Part shown: one piece after another, positions 10,857-21,401 of the stretch | How the letters are laid out: each line of letters starts with the position of its first letter | Numbering within the stretch: the first letter of the stretch is position 1 | Source: Calendula officinalis | Lineage: Eukaryota > Streptophyta > Magnoliopsida > Asterales > Asteraceae | Reading direction: 5' to 3' | Assembly: GCA_963853835.1 (NCBI GenBank) | Contig: OY970824.1 | Coordinates: 46,458,227 to 46,522,226 of the forward strand | DNA: 64,000 nucleotides | Made by a program: the position numbers and the translations under genes | Notes under the pieces: generated by a model | Databases searched by the model: none | What the model saw: only the letters and a program-made list of their open reading frames with translations | Told to the model about the DNA's origin: nothing

Positions 10857-11202
10857 AAACGCACTAAATGCTGAATGATTCTTCATTAAGCGCTGCATGG
10901 TTCCATTAAGCTGCAAACAAACTCCCATAAAATACAATTAAACCAAAAAAGTTGTGATCGCATAACGTAAAAGTGAAACAAATATCATATACTCCATAAA
11001 GCTTGTGATTAAAATAAATAAATTTGCCTTCACAAATTAAATAAGGGCTGTCATTATAATTGAAGTGGGGCTGTGATTGTGGAAGGCTCGAAGGCACCTA
11101 AAACGATTCCCCACAAACGAAAGATACCACCAGATGAGGCGTTTTTTTATATATGTTTTTTAGGATATAAGATTGAAAATTTAGGTTATATTATGTGAGT
11201 TG
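10857..11202. other. Non-coding; start may be the far end of an older TIR element
   Basis: The first 70 bp (CTGAATGATTC...GCTGCAAACAAACTC) are a rough inverted counterpart of 3836-3960 on the other side of A1. The rest shows no gene or repeat that I can support. Confidence 0.35.
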
Positions 11203-11758
11203 CGTTCAGAAAGGTTCTTGATTTAATAAAGTCTCAGTGAATAAATATTAGTCATTTGATAAAAGATCCTTTAACCACCAACATCACCAAATCACATGTG
11301 ATTCAATATACAACCATCACCATCATCAAATCACATGTGATTCAATATACAACCACCACCCCCAGCCACCACCTCCGTCCACCACTTCGGGTCGCCGGCC
11401 GCCGCCGCCTCCGGGAAGCGCAATCACATGTGATTGGATACGTAATCACATGTGATTGCAAGCAACCGACGATGGCGAGGGGTTGCCGGTGGTGGAGACG
11501 GTGACCGACAGAGGTTGATGGTGGTGGTGGTGGTCGGTCGTGTTGAATCACATGTGATTTAATACACATGGGTGGTGGTGGTGGTGGTGGTGGTCGGCGG
11601 TGTGCAATCACATGTGATTTAATACACATGAGGTGGTGGTGTTGATGTGTTGAATCACATGTGATTCTGGTGGTGGTGGTGATTTAGGGATTGATTGAAT
11701 AAAAGGGCAACAATTTATTCCTCATGACTTTATAAAAATCCTGAACCTCCTTGAACGT
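11203..11758. mobile_element. Fold-back element with seven copies of a 14-bp palindrome
   Basis: The ends CGTTCAGAAAGGTTC...AATAAAGTC (from 11203) and GACTTTATAAAAATCCTGAACC...GAACG (to 11758) are imperfect inverted repeats. ACC-rich repeats on the left face GGT-rich repeats on the right, so the whole unit can fold on itself. The exact palindrome AATCACATGTGATT occurs at 11290, 11329, 11422, 11444, 11546, 11606 and 11653. Open frames here are low-complexity translation. No target duplication was identified. Confidence 0.7.
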
Positions 11759-11912
11759 TTCACTATATTATGTTAAGAGTAAAATTATACTTTGGCTTTA
11801 AATTTCCTTATGAGTATAAAACTTATCCTTAAGCAAATCAAAACCAAAGGGAGGTGATTTGCTCATGATTATTTTTGTTTGATACAAGGTAATATCTATA
11901 TTTTAACCATTA

Positions 11913-12230
11913 GAGGGCAAGGTATGGGACAGCCAAAGTCCCGTTATAGTGCCATAACCTCGCCAATTCCATACCGGTCATCTCGCCATTTGCTCGTTAT
12001 AACAAATTCGTTGTAGCAATAACGGATCGCCAAAGGGAGGGAGCCAGGGGTGGGGGTTGGGGGTAAGGGGGTTCAACAATCAAAATACACCAAATAACAA
12101 ATGTGGGACCCCTATAACACCACTTTAACTATAACACCAGGGAGCCATTTTTTCCTCCCAAGTTATAGCCAAGTTATAACCCCAAAAACTCTATAACATC
12201 TCTATAACATACCTTCCACACCTTGTGCTC
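11913..12230. mobile_element. Tourist-like (PIF/Harbinger) MITE
   Basis: TIRs GAGGGCAAGGTATGG (left) and CCACACCTTGTGCTC (right) are imperfect inverted copies, flanked by TTA at 11910-11912 and 12231-12233. The 3-bp TTA duplication and small size fit Tourist-type MITEs. The interior repeats GTTATAG/CTATAAC. Confidence 0.82.
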
Positions 12231-12923
12231 TTATACCCTTAATATATTTCTTTCACCTTTTTATTAACATTCTCTCTCTTTAATCTTCATACGAAGTATA
12301 TTTTTTTCCCAAACAAAGATATACCTTTATCTTCTCATTTATCATTTTTAATAATTAATTTATAATTATAAACTAGAAACACCTCATAGACATCCCCAAT
12401 TTGCAAGATTTCTAGGGCTTATACTTGGTCAAATTCGAAGTACATATCTCCTTTCGATGAATGCTCGGAAAAACCACTTTAAATAATGAATATGAATATT
12501 TTTCAGATTTTAGGACGAAAGAACTACTTTATATAAAAATCTCTACCGAAAAATTTTAACTGACTATGAGTAGTCAGGGATATAAGAATTCTAGTAAATT
12601 TCTGAAGAATATTGTGAAAAATGAATGGCAAAAAACGACAGAAATTGTCGAGTTATCATTCTAAGAGATCCAATTTTTGGTCATTAAGGAGCACAAAAAG
12701 TATAAAAAGAAGCTTAGAAAAAATTACAAGATATGATCTATCTGAATCTAAAGTCTCAATTCCAACAAGTAAAAAGGGAGCAATTTCCTTATTTCGAAAT
12801 GGTTGATTATGAGATATTTGATTTCTTTCTTCTTTTTTTATTGAATTGAGTTGTGTTTATTTCGATACTACTCTCCAATATTCTCTGTAGCTTTCACTAT
12901 TAGAATTTTCGCCTAATTTTATA
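12231..12923. other. Unassigned stretch with a small basic ORF
   Basis: AT-rich DNA without TE hallmarks. A 61-codon frame at 12621-12806 (plus strand) encodes a Lys/Ser/Arg-rich product and another short frame overlaps it. Texture and codon use are unlike the surrounding retroelements and suggest an older insertion, possibly organellar, but I could match it to no organelle gene from memory. Confidence 0.3.
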
Positions 12924-13212
12924 CTTCCTCCGATTCAATATAAGTGATACACTTGGAGTTTCACGGTTTTTAAGGCAAAAGATTATAATGATAGTTAAAC
13001 TAGATTAATTAGATGGTTAGTGGGAATGAGTCCCACACCTTTTGAATAAAGTAAGGTTAATGATGTTAGGGGTCATTTCACTGTGTTAAAGTAAATAGTT
13101 AGTAGGTGTGGGTCTCATTTTTTTTACCAAATAAGGAAACTTTTCAAAGTGTATTACTTATTTTAAATCATCACAAAAAGAAAGTGTATCATTTATTTTG
13201 AATCGGAGGAAG
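12924..13212. mobile_element. Stowaway-like (Tc1/mariner) MITE
   Basis: TIRs CTTCCTCCGATTCAATATAA and TTATTTTGAATCGGAGGAAG, flanked by TA at 12922-12923 and 13213-13214. At 289 bp it fits the Stowaway class. Its interior shares the GTGAGT/GAGTCCCAC block with the element at 15901-16210. Confidence 0.9.
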
Positions 13213-14082
13213 TACTAACTACAAATTTCTTGAACTCTTCACATTCAGCTTCCTATTTTAATTCTATTATAAAATTCAATTCTGTTTTGACATTTTTTTT
13301 TATTTTTCAATAAAAATCATAGAGAGAGAAAGTAGAGAGATAGATAGATAGAGAGTAATGGAGGATGAAAGACACCGAAGAGCAGATATCAAGAGCTGCT
13401 TATACCCCGCCGGCGCGTCGTAAAAACCCATAATGATATGAAATTCTTAAAGAATTAAGCATGTATCATTCAAAATGTTAAGTTGGTGTCTTGTTTAATG
13501 GGTTTCAAACACGTGGAAACACAAATGCTAATAAATATTCAAACTGCAAAATCGATATAAAAACTGCAAAATTGAAATAAATCAGTTACAATGAATGATG
13601 ATTGTTAAGTGAAGTTCGAGTAAGACCGTTTATGTGGATATGATTCAGTGAATGAAAATACAATGTGAACGCTGGAGGATGGAAGTTGCAAAAAAAAAAC
13701 TGAAAATTAAAGAGGAGAGAGAATGTTTATAAAAAAGAAAAAGAAAGAGATTAAGGGTAATGGTCAAATTATAAATATTACCTTGTACTAAGCAAAAGTA
13801 ATCTTGAAATCACCTCCTGTATCAAAATCACAAAGTTTTGAAGTGGATAAGAAAATGGGTAACAAACAAAATAGGAAGAAATACAATTTCCATTTTTTAC
13901 TTTTCATTTAAAAGATTATAAATTAACTAGATTTTATCGTTTAGAACGTTTACTCACTATAAAATACGGAGTAGTTTATTTCGCCAAAACACAGGTAAAT
14001 AAGGTAAAATTTCGCTCATAAACCCTACCCTGCCCGGCTGCCCCCAATCCAAACGAAACCCGAAAGAAACCCTAAATCCGCC
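13213..14082. other. Upstream flank of the UBA2-like pseudogene
   Basis: AT-rich, with a GATA/GAGA microsatellite near 13321-13355. Positions about 13950-14082 carry TATAAAATACGGAG and a C/A-rich leader (AAACCCTAAATCCGCC) before the ATG, resembling the original 5' untranslated region of the copied gene. Confidence 0.4.
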
Positions 14083-15380
14083 ATGGCCAAGAAGCGAAAG
14101 TCTCGTGCTTCACAACCTTCACAATTGCCGGCAGATGAACAACTACCCGTTGACGAACAAACCACCGATGCCGTTGCTATAAAGGAGGAGGAGCTAGAGC
14201 AAGGCGACAGACATTTGGAGGAAAACATAGAACAAAATCCCGTAAAAGAAGAAGAAGAAGTCGCCGAAGAAGAAGAAGACGCCGGCGGTGAATAGGAAGA
14301 AAACGATGAAGAAGCGACCGGAAACGAGACCAAAGAAGTTAAGGTTGAAACTAACGGAGAAGAAACGGAGTATTTGACGGAAGAGCCTGTAGAGAAGCTT
14401 CTAGAACCGTTCTCGAAAGAACAACTTGTGTTACTCATGAAGGAAGCTGTTTCTAAGTTCCCTGATCTGTACGGAAGCGTGGAGAAGATTGCCGATGCAG
14501 ATCCTGCTCATAGGAAGATATTCGTTCACGGTTTAGGCTGGGATACCAGTACCGAAACCCTAAGAGCATCTCCAATCATACTCTATTCATCCCTCTATCT
14601 TTATATTTGAAGTTTTATCTTCAACAATCCACCTCTATCACTCACTCTAAATATAAAGTGAGAGAAAAAGTTCCTCTATATTTGAAGTGAGAGAGTGTCC
14701 ACTCTATCCATGCCTCTATCCATGGACCCCACATATCATTCACTCTAATTTTCTTTTGTAATGTAAAATAAATTAATTAAAAATATGATTTCTATGGGTC
14801 CCACTAGTTTTAGAGGGATTGATAGAGTTTATGGTTGGAGTTGAGGTTATGTTTAGAGTGTATGGACCCACTAATTATAGAGATAGAGTGAGTTTTATAG
14901 AGTTTATGGTTGGAGATGCTCTAATTAGCGAATATGTGAAGTACGGAGAGATTGAAGATTGTAAATCAAAAGGATACGGATTCATACTGTTTAAACTTTA
15001 AACACAGATCCGGTGCTCGAAAAGCATTGAAAGAACCCCAAAAGAAGATAGGAAACTGAATTACTTCATGCCGGCTGGCTTCTGCAGGGCCAGTTCCGGC
15101 ACCACCGCCGGTTATATCATCTGCATCGGAATACACACAGAGGAAGATCTTTGTGAGCAATGTGGCGGCTTAAATTGATCCTCAGAAACTTACAGAATTC
15201 ATCTCGAAATTTGGGGAGATTTGCATTGTTTGTTTACAGGAATATTGAAGGTGCAAAGAAGGCACTTGAAGAGCCAAAAAAGTCATTTGAAGGACATAAT
15301 TTAAATTGCCAGAAGGCTGTTGATGGTCAACAGTTAAGGGTTTTAATCAACATCAAAAGTTTGGTGGCCATCATCCTTCT
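14083..15380 (+). pseudogene. UBA2-like (UBP1-associated) RRM protein pseudogene
   Basis: ATG at 14083 opens an acidic N-terminus (MAKKRKSRASQPSQ..., Glu-rich) that ends at an in-frame TAG (14293-14295), after which the same frame resumes. KLLEPFSKEQLVLLMKEA and KIFVHGLGWDTSTETL (RNP-type start of RRM1) follow to 14562. A Tourist MITE then interrupts RRM1. After it come KYGEIEDC and KGYGFILFK, then frameshifted remains of the linker (GPVPAPPP), RRM2 (QRKIFVSNV, LTEF.SKFGEI, KKALEEPKKSFEGH) and CQKAVDG. In plants UBA2 proteins are nuclear RRM proteins linked to mRNA stability and ABA or wound responses. Here nonsense codons, frameshifts, a lost segment in RRM1 and the MITE make it non-functional. 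No introns are seen in the retained part. Confidence 0.85.
14564..14921. mobile_element. Tourist-like MITE inside RRM1 of the UBA2-like pseudogene
   Basis: TIRs GAGCATCTCCAATCATA and TATGGTTGGAGATGCTC, flanked by TAA at 14561-14563 and 14922-14924. The host sequence resumes after the right flank with the remainder of RRM1. A typical plant GAGCATCTCC-type MITE of 358 bp. Confidence 0.92.
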
Positions 15381-15900
15381 AAAAAAGCTAAGGCTCCATT
15401 TGGTTACGGAGAATTTTCTACTTTTTCGGGAAAATTTTCCAAGAAAACAAAAAGTTCAGAAAACGCGTTTGGTTCCATAAGTTTTCCAAATTTTTCCAAG
15501 AAAATGAAAATTTCATGTTTTTCAAATTTGTGAAGGATTTTGAAAATTTTTCAAAAGTGATTTTTATTGTTTTCTATACTTTTCTATTTCTAATTTTTTT
15601 TCTAAAATACACACATATGCACTCTCCACTCCACTCTACCCACCCAACCCCCCAACACACACACTCAAATAATTCTATATTCAAATAAAACTTCTTTGAT
15701 ATAAGTAAACGTATTAATTTAATGATTTAAATCTTTTATTAAAGGTTTTCGAAAATTCTATACTATATTATTTTAATCGTTGACTGAAATATTTAGAATT
15801 AAATTAGTTTTTTAAACTGTTTTTTAATTGATGCATATTTTGGATATAACTTAGACCTGAATAACTGTATACTATGTTAACAACATATTATAAAATATTA
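15381..15900. other. AT-rich non-coding DNA after the pseudogene
   Basis: The gene similarity stops near 15395 and runs into GGTTACGGAGAATTTTC... with several GGAAAATTTTCC-like inverted motifs, perhaps one end of another MITE whose partner end I could not find. No reading frame is supported. Confidence 0.35.
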
Positions 15901-16210
15901 CTACCTCCGTATCAAAATAAATGATACACTTTCTATTTAGGGGTGAATCAAAATAATTGATACACTTCTAAATCTTACCTTATTTGGTAAAAAATGGGAT
16001 CATTTCTCTACTAACTATTTACTTTAATAAAGTGAAATTATCATTTTAGTCTTGCTTTATTTTAAACATCATTATTATCATTTTATTCAAACGAAGTGAG
16101 ACCCATTCTCCACTAACTATCCACTTTAATCTATTTTAAATTATTTTTTAATCTTTTGTCTCAAAAATCGTGTTTCTTTAAATGTATCACTTATTTTGAT
16201 ACGAAGGTAG
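15901..16210. mobile_element. Stowaway-like (Tc1/mariner) MITE
   Basis: TIRs CTACCTCCGTATCAAAATAA and TTATTTTGATACGAAGGTAG, flanked by TA at 15899-15900 and 16211-16212; 310 bp. Confidence 0.9.
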
Positions 16211-16353
16211 TATTAACATAGCACTCGTTGAACTTGAATAATTGTAATGGTGGAATTATTTAGGAGAAAATCAATTATATAGTTATTTGGATTAACTTGC
16301 ACTTATATATGCTTCATTTTAATTTACTCACCGTAAGTTTTGATCATTTGCAG

Positions 16354-16476
16354 TATTATGGACCAAAATTTGTTCATGATGCTACCACAAGACAAGTATA
16401 CCTACCTCAATATGTGGATCCATATGCACTTCTTGAAGACGAACGGATCTCTGAAACTCCACCAAGGCTAAATTAA
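16354..16476 (+). pseudogene. Orphan last exon of an unrecognised host gene
   Basis: A splice-acceptor-like sequence (GTTTTGATCATTTGCAG) ends at 16353, followed by 40 open codons beginning YYGPKFVHDATTRQVYLP and ending at TAA (16474-16476). The reading is protein-like (YVDPYALLEDERISETPP) and lies in DNA otherwise empty of long frames. It could be the last exon of a gene whose upstream exons are lost. I do not recognise the family. Confidence 0.4.
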
Positions 16477-16837
16477 TGTTACATAATACTACAATATTAA
16501 ATTAATAGCTAGACATTTTATTATCATTACGTTTCTACAAAATGTTCTGTAAATGCAACCAAGAAATCTCATTAAAACGACATTTCTTTTTATTGTAAAT
16601 ACAGATTTCGCTAAAACTTATAACTCACTAACTTGTTCTCCAAACAAGTCAATATATATATATCAACAAACGCAAAAAAAGGTTGTCCCATCAAAATTAA
16701 AATAGCCAATACAATAGGCTTCATGAACTTAAAATTACTTGCAAGTGGTTATCTACATTTTTACTTTGTTGCTTTCATATACCAACACAAAAATATTATA
16801 CTAATATGTCATACAATTGGATACGTATATAACAAAC

Positions 16838-18067
16838 TAATATGTTACTGGTTCTCGATTCCGAAATCCACAGATTTCAAAATCTTGGCTCTCGATTTAC
16901 ACCGACACACAATTCCTCTCTCCGTTTCCAAAACACAACTATTCAGCTTTATCATGAGGACCCTGATCATGATCCTCATGAGGGGGAGAAAAGAGCAAGA
17001 AATAGTTCAAATATCGGATTTATAACTGAACAACATCAAAAAGAACCATAAACATCCCATCAAAGAAGAAAATTCATAACTCATGTACTCAAATCAAATG
17101 CAAAATCAGAAATTGTTTATATCATGTGACTAAGAGAAACAGAAAATGATAATCAGTGTACTAAACGGAAAAACAAGTGAAGAAAAGAAGAAAACCGATT
17201 CATCTACAGAAATCTCTCTCAAAATCTCAACCACATCTATCCAAAGCTTAACCGTACAAATCATTCAATTCAATTATAAACTTAACCGTACAAATCATTC
17301 TTTCCAAAATTTGAAACAACCACATATTCAAAATTTAAGCGTTCAAATCATTCTTACTAAAACACAAAATCTTAACTGTACAAATCATTCAATTCAATTC
17401 AAAACTTAATCGTACAAATCATTCTTACCAAAACAAACACACACATCGAAAAACTTAAACTTTCAAATCATTTTTTTTAATCCAAAACCTCATCACATCA
17501 CTCTTACAAAACCTCTAGTACAAAATCCATAAACAACCTCTCCATTATCTGAAATCCCAGACAAATCCTTACCTAACTGATATTACATTTCCAGGACTAT
17601 CCAAATTTAGTAAATCAGTTTTTAGGTCTTCCTTACTCAAACAGATTCAACAAAAAATATATTTTCTTTGAGTATCTGAAACTTCCGGATTTCTGCAATG
17701 TTATGTTCTTGAAATTCAGAAAATATTTTCTTGCCAAAGACAAACTATGAGAAGAAACTGAAGTCGGAAGACTGGAATCAGGTGCTAAAGCTCAAAAATG
17801 GGGAGATTGTTAGGACTAAGTTTTGAGCTTAGATATGTAATTATGCTTAATTAGTCCATCTTAATTGTGTTTAGAGGTTGGGGTATATAAACCCTTGTGA
17901 TGACTTGTTTTGTAAGCTTTCCCTCACTTTAATTGAATTACGCTTTTGAAAACTCTTCCCTCTATCTTCTTCTCTCTCAACTACACACACTAAAACACAC
18001 ACTTGATTCTTCACCTTTGATCAAATCACCATGAATTAGCTTGATTTCGATTGCATTAGATCTCTCA
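16838..18067 (+). mobile_element. 5'-truncated group A copia element (3' end only)
   Basis: From about 16838 the sequence follows the 3' non-coding part of A1 (GTTACTGGTTCTCGATTCCG, then TCATGAGG...CCTCATGAGGGGGAG, then AACCGTACAAATCATT repeats), a slightly decayed polypurine tract AAAAATGGGGAGAT, and an LTR of 260 bp at 17808-18067. No matching 5' LTR or target duplication is present. It lacks the hAT-like insertion that A1 carries and so shows the empty site. Confidence 0.8.
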
Positions 18068-18949
18068 ATTTCGAAAAGACACGAGGTTTGTATGTATACC
18101 TATTTGTCAAAAATTAAGCTTTATTTTTTTGGAAACGGCAAATGATATTAACGGAAGTCTACTCGTAATTTTACAGCGATCACCCCGGTCACAATTGATA
18201 TCAAAAATTAAGCTTTATAACTCAATTTTTAGTGATATAATTTTTAGTGCCTTTCTTTGATATATCCTCGTATTAAAACGATGATAGTGTCGATAAAACT
18301 CAATTTTCTAAGTGACGAATAGGATAGTAACACCTATCTAATTTTAAATTAAGATGACATCCTACTTAAGACCTTCCCTGGTCACAAATTTATGCTTACG
18401 GCGGTGTTTCATGTGTTTGGTTTTATTGTTTATGTCGTAGGTGGTTGTAGGTTTTTTTTTTTTTTTTTTTTTTCAACTACAAGTATTCAAGTATCAATAC
18501 ACTTTGTATAGCACAAATAGTGATATATATACATCACAAGCATGTAAGGGCTCTTGGATTGATTCCCTAAAGATCATAAGTTGTGACCTGTTCCATAGAT
18601 AAACATTTAGTAGATGACCATGAGAAGCTTCGTAAACAGTTATGACAACGATTTGATTGTATACATCATAAACGAAACTCGGCTAGTAGGAAGCCATTTG
18701 TATCATTTGTATTAATAAAGTAATTTGGTGGTGTATAAGTCACTTTTTATAGTATAAAAATTACCTTTCATAGATAATACATAAAAAAAAAAATAACTGT
18801 TTTACAGAGATCATACTTATCCCGCTTATAACCTTGTATAAAAAAAATTATAACTGAAGTTGATGATTAATAAGCCAAATTTCAAACAATAAACCCTAAC
18901 GGCAACTAGTAGCTAGTTCGTCAATGTTGCTATTTATCTTGTGTGTAGA
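18068..18949. other. No gene recognised
   Basis: AT-rich DNA with a run of about two dozen T at 18450-18473. The poly-T could be the reverse-complement tail of a retroposed sequence, but no source gene is apparent. Confidence 0.4.
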
Positions 18950-18954
18950 GATAT

Positions 18955-19052
18955 TGTAATTATTAATAACACTAAATCAATCCATAACTTGATTTTAGAT
19001 GATGATTTTAGAAGGAAAAGTGATGAAGATGGTTAGGGTTTTAGAGAGAGAA

Positions 19053-19088
<36 letters not shown>

Positions 19089-19270
19089 AATTGCTAGAAA
19101 ATGGAAAATGATTAATTGCAAAAGTTAGGGAATTAAGGCTTACACTGTGGTTTATATACCATGGCCTTAATTCCTTGATTAATTAAGACTTAAACTAATC
19201 TAATCTAATACAATATGCAATGTTACATATTGCCCCTAGACTATTCTTTACAACAATTTAGTACCTAACA
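18955..19270 (-). repeat. 3' LTR of M1, B-type
   Basis: Reads on the minus strand TGTTAGGTACTAAATTG...AATTACA. It matches in layout the LTRs at 48162-48465 and 58961-59264. It contains an AG microsatellite (about 19057-19086) and ends at a CAAAGGGGGAGAT tract (19271-19283, minus sense). Confidence 0.85.
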
Positions 19271-19283
19271 ATCTCCCCCTTTG

Positions 19284-21336
19284 TAACAATAGTCTAGGTT
19301 GCATATCTTTGAAGTCTTCCTTATTTGTAAAGCTGGAGCTGAGTGTTAAACCGTTGTGCAGTTTTGTTGAATAATCAGCATCAGCTTTTGATCATCGGTG
19401 ATAGATATACCTTTAATTGGCTTTTCAACCAATATAAAGTATTCCAGAAGACTTCATGCAAATCGACGGAATGTAGACCCATATAGAGAGCAGTTGCTGC
19501 AGATCCTTGGTTCCTGATGTTTGTTGAAGTCGAAGCAGTGCAGAATGTTGATATGATTTGGATTTTCTGACCGTTGTTGATGATGTTGGAGTACGGTCAT
19601 AGAATCCCTTATCTGATGTATTGACTGTTGTTGATAAGATTGGAGTACAGTCATCAGATCCTCCATCAGACATAGTGACCGTTGTTGATAAGAATGGAGT
19701 ACGGTCGTCTGATCTTCGCACGAGAAGGTATTAGGGTAACCCAGGATCACATAGATTGTCTGTTAGCACAACAGTTACAGAAACTGTGTGACCTACGTTC
19801 AGTGTTGGCTTTGATGTTAGCACTGGTAGGATTTCCATTCAATCATCGTGAAATACCAATAATTTTTGGTATCACTATGAATGTTCCGGCAATATCACAA
19901 AGATATGCTTGGTAGAGTGCCTGTGTCCTAGAGAGATTTAACTCGGTTCTAGACTCTATACGTGGACAAACGAAGGCGAGGACTAGAGGTGGGTCCTCTT
20001 TTTCAATATCAACAATCTCCAAATGAGATGTCGATAGTGGATGTGGTTATCTCCGTGATTTTGAAACAAGTACTTTTTGTACTTCAGTGGTCAGTGGGGT
20101 TGTGCATTGCATCACTGGGTCCATGATGTCTTAATCAGACAGCAACTCATGCAGTCTGGTATAGATGTGGCTACCCGGTCATTTGTTCGGTTAAGGGAGG
20201 GTTTTCCGTTTTCTTTAACCCTTTCTCACACGCTCCTCACTCAACTCACTTTTTCATCTTCAACCACACCCTCGTTTTTGTTTTTTACCATGTGATAAGC
20301 TGATTTGCACCCCATACTTCATACCCCCTCTCAATTTTTACCTCAGCGCACCCCAATCAAGATCCCATGATACTTGATTCTGCTCACCTAGACCTAGGGA
20401 CCCTCACTTTTTAGTTCCTATATTGTCGGTGGCTCCAGGGAAGATCATGCTGGATATAGCAGATCATAGGAGTAATTTGAGAGTGGTCTATTACGCTCAT
20501 GTGCAATTTAATCAGCTTTTCAAGATGTTGCATTTTAAGAGTTCACATGGATTTTTCTTCAGAATTTTATGTGTTTCCGGTAAAAGTTGTTGCCTGAATG
20601 ATTTTGGATTTTAAGGCATAGCAACTTGTTCTTTTTAGGGTAAAACCGGACTCACATAGAGTATCCGTTAGCACACGGTATGAATCGGTAGTCGTTTGCA
20701 CAACCGTTGATTCAAATATGTGACCTGCGTTTAGAGTTGGCGTGATGTTAGCTCTAGCAGGATTTCCACTCGATCCTCGTGAAACATCAGATTGTGATGC
20801 CACTACGAGTGTTCCGATGGATTCACAGAGATCCATTTTTGTAGTGCAAGTGTCCTATATTGGAAAGATTCTTGGGGTGAGAACTAGACACACTGTGCAT
20901 ACAAAGAGACTTAACCTGGGGCAGGAGGTTATTTTGATTCAATACCGACATACTCCGAATGAGTAGTCAGTAGCTTTTGTGCTACGTCCCCTAATGAAAT
21001 GAAACAAATTCCTGTTGAGAGGAATTTGTGTAGTTGGTGGTGGCGTGCATTTGTTTTAGTGGGCCAATAACGTCTAGTGAAACATTCAACGCATGAATGA
21101 TCACCTATTTGTATGGTTGTCCGGTTTGTTGACGGTTTGGATGCACTCAAAGGTGTGTTTTCTTTGCTTTATCATGTTTTCACATCACCTTGCACTCACC
21201 TATTACTATACCCTAGACCTATGCCCTCACATTTTCCAGTTGGCAGTAAAATATTTCCCTTGAAGGTAAAGCCGGATCTGGGAAACCATGGGAAGGTATG
21301 TCTTTTTGAGGTAGTAGGTACCGAGAATTAAAAGAA
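19284..21336 (-). repeat. 3' non-coding region of M1 with class-2 modules
   Basis: Two blocks (about 19735-20230 and 20640-21310) are similar to each other and to 30212-31770 in C1. Recurring pieces are TCACATAGA...CCGTTAGCACA, GTGTGACCT.CGTT.AG.GTTGG, GCA/CTGGTAGGATTTCCA, ...CACTATGAATGTTCCG and TCTCC..GTGAGATGTCGATAG. Several can pair locally (AACAGTTACAGAAACTGTG). No protein frame explains the conservation. Confidence 0.65.
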
Positions 21337-21401
21337 TTTGTAATAAACAGATGCTATCTTTACTAGGTAACTAGTAAAGAGATCGTTTACGGATATTACA
21401 A
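21337..21401 (-). repeat. Single hairpin module in M1
   Basis: One copy of the module found in arrays in A1, RT3 and E. The outer stem is TTTGTAATA/TATTACAA and the inner stem CTTTACTAG/CTAGTAAAG is perfect. The constant segments are kept, with GATAGCATCTG in place of GATTGCATCTG. GGGGGAG tracts (21473-21526, as CTCCCCC on plus) follow. Confidence 0.8.

Noticed and set aside
11256..11629. Overlapping frames rich in His, Pro and Arg
   Set aside because: Low-complexity translation of ACC/GGT repeats and palindromes in the fold-back element.
19025..19090. AG-repeat as an independent regulatory element
   Set aside because: It is a microsatellite expansion within the CT-rich part of a B-type LTR that all B copies share in shorter form.
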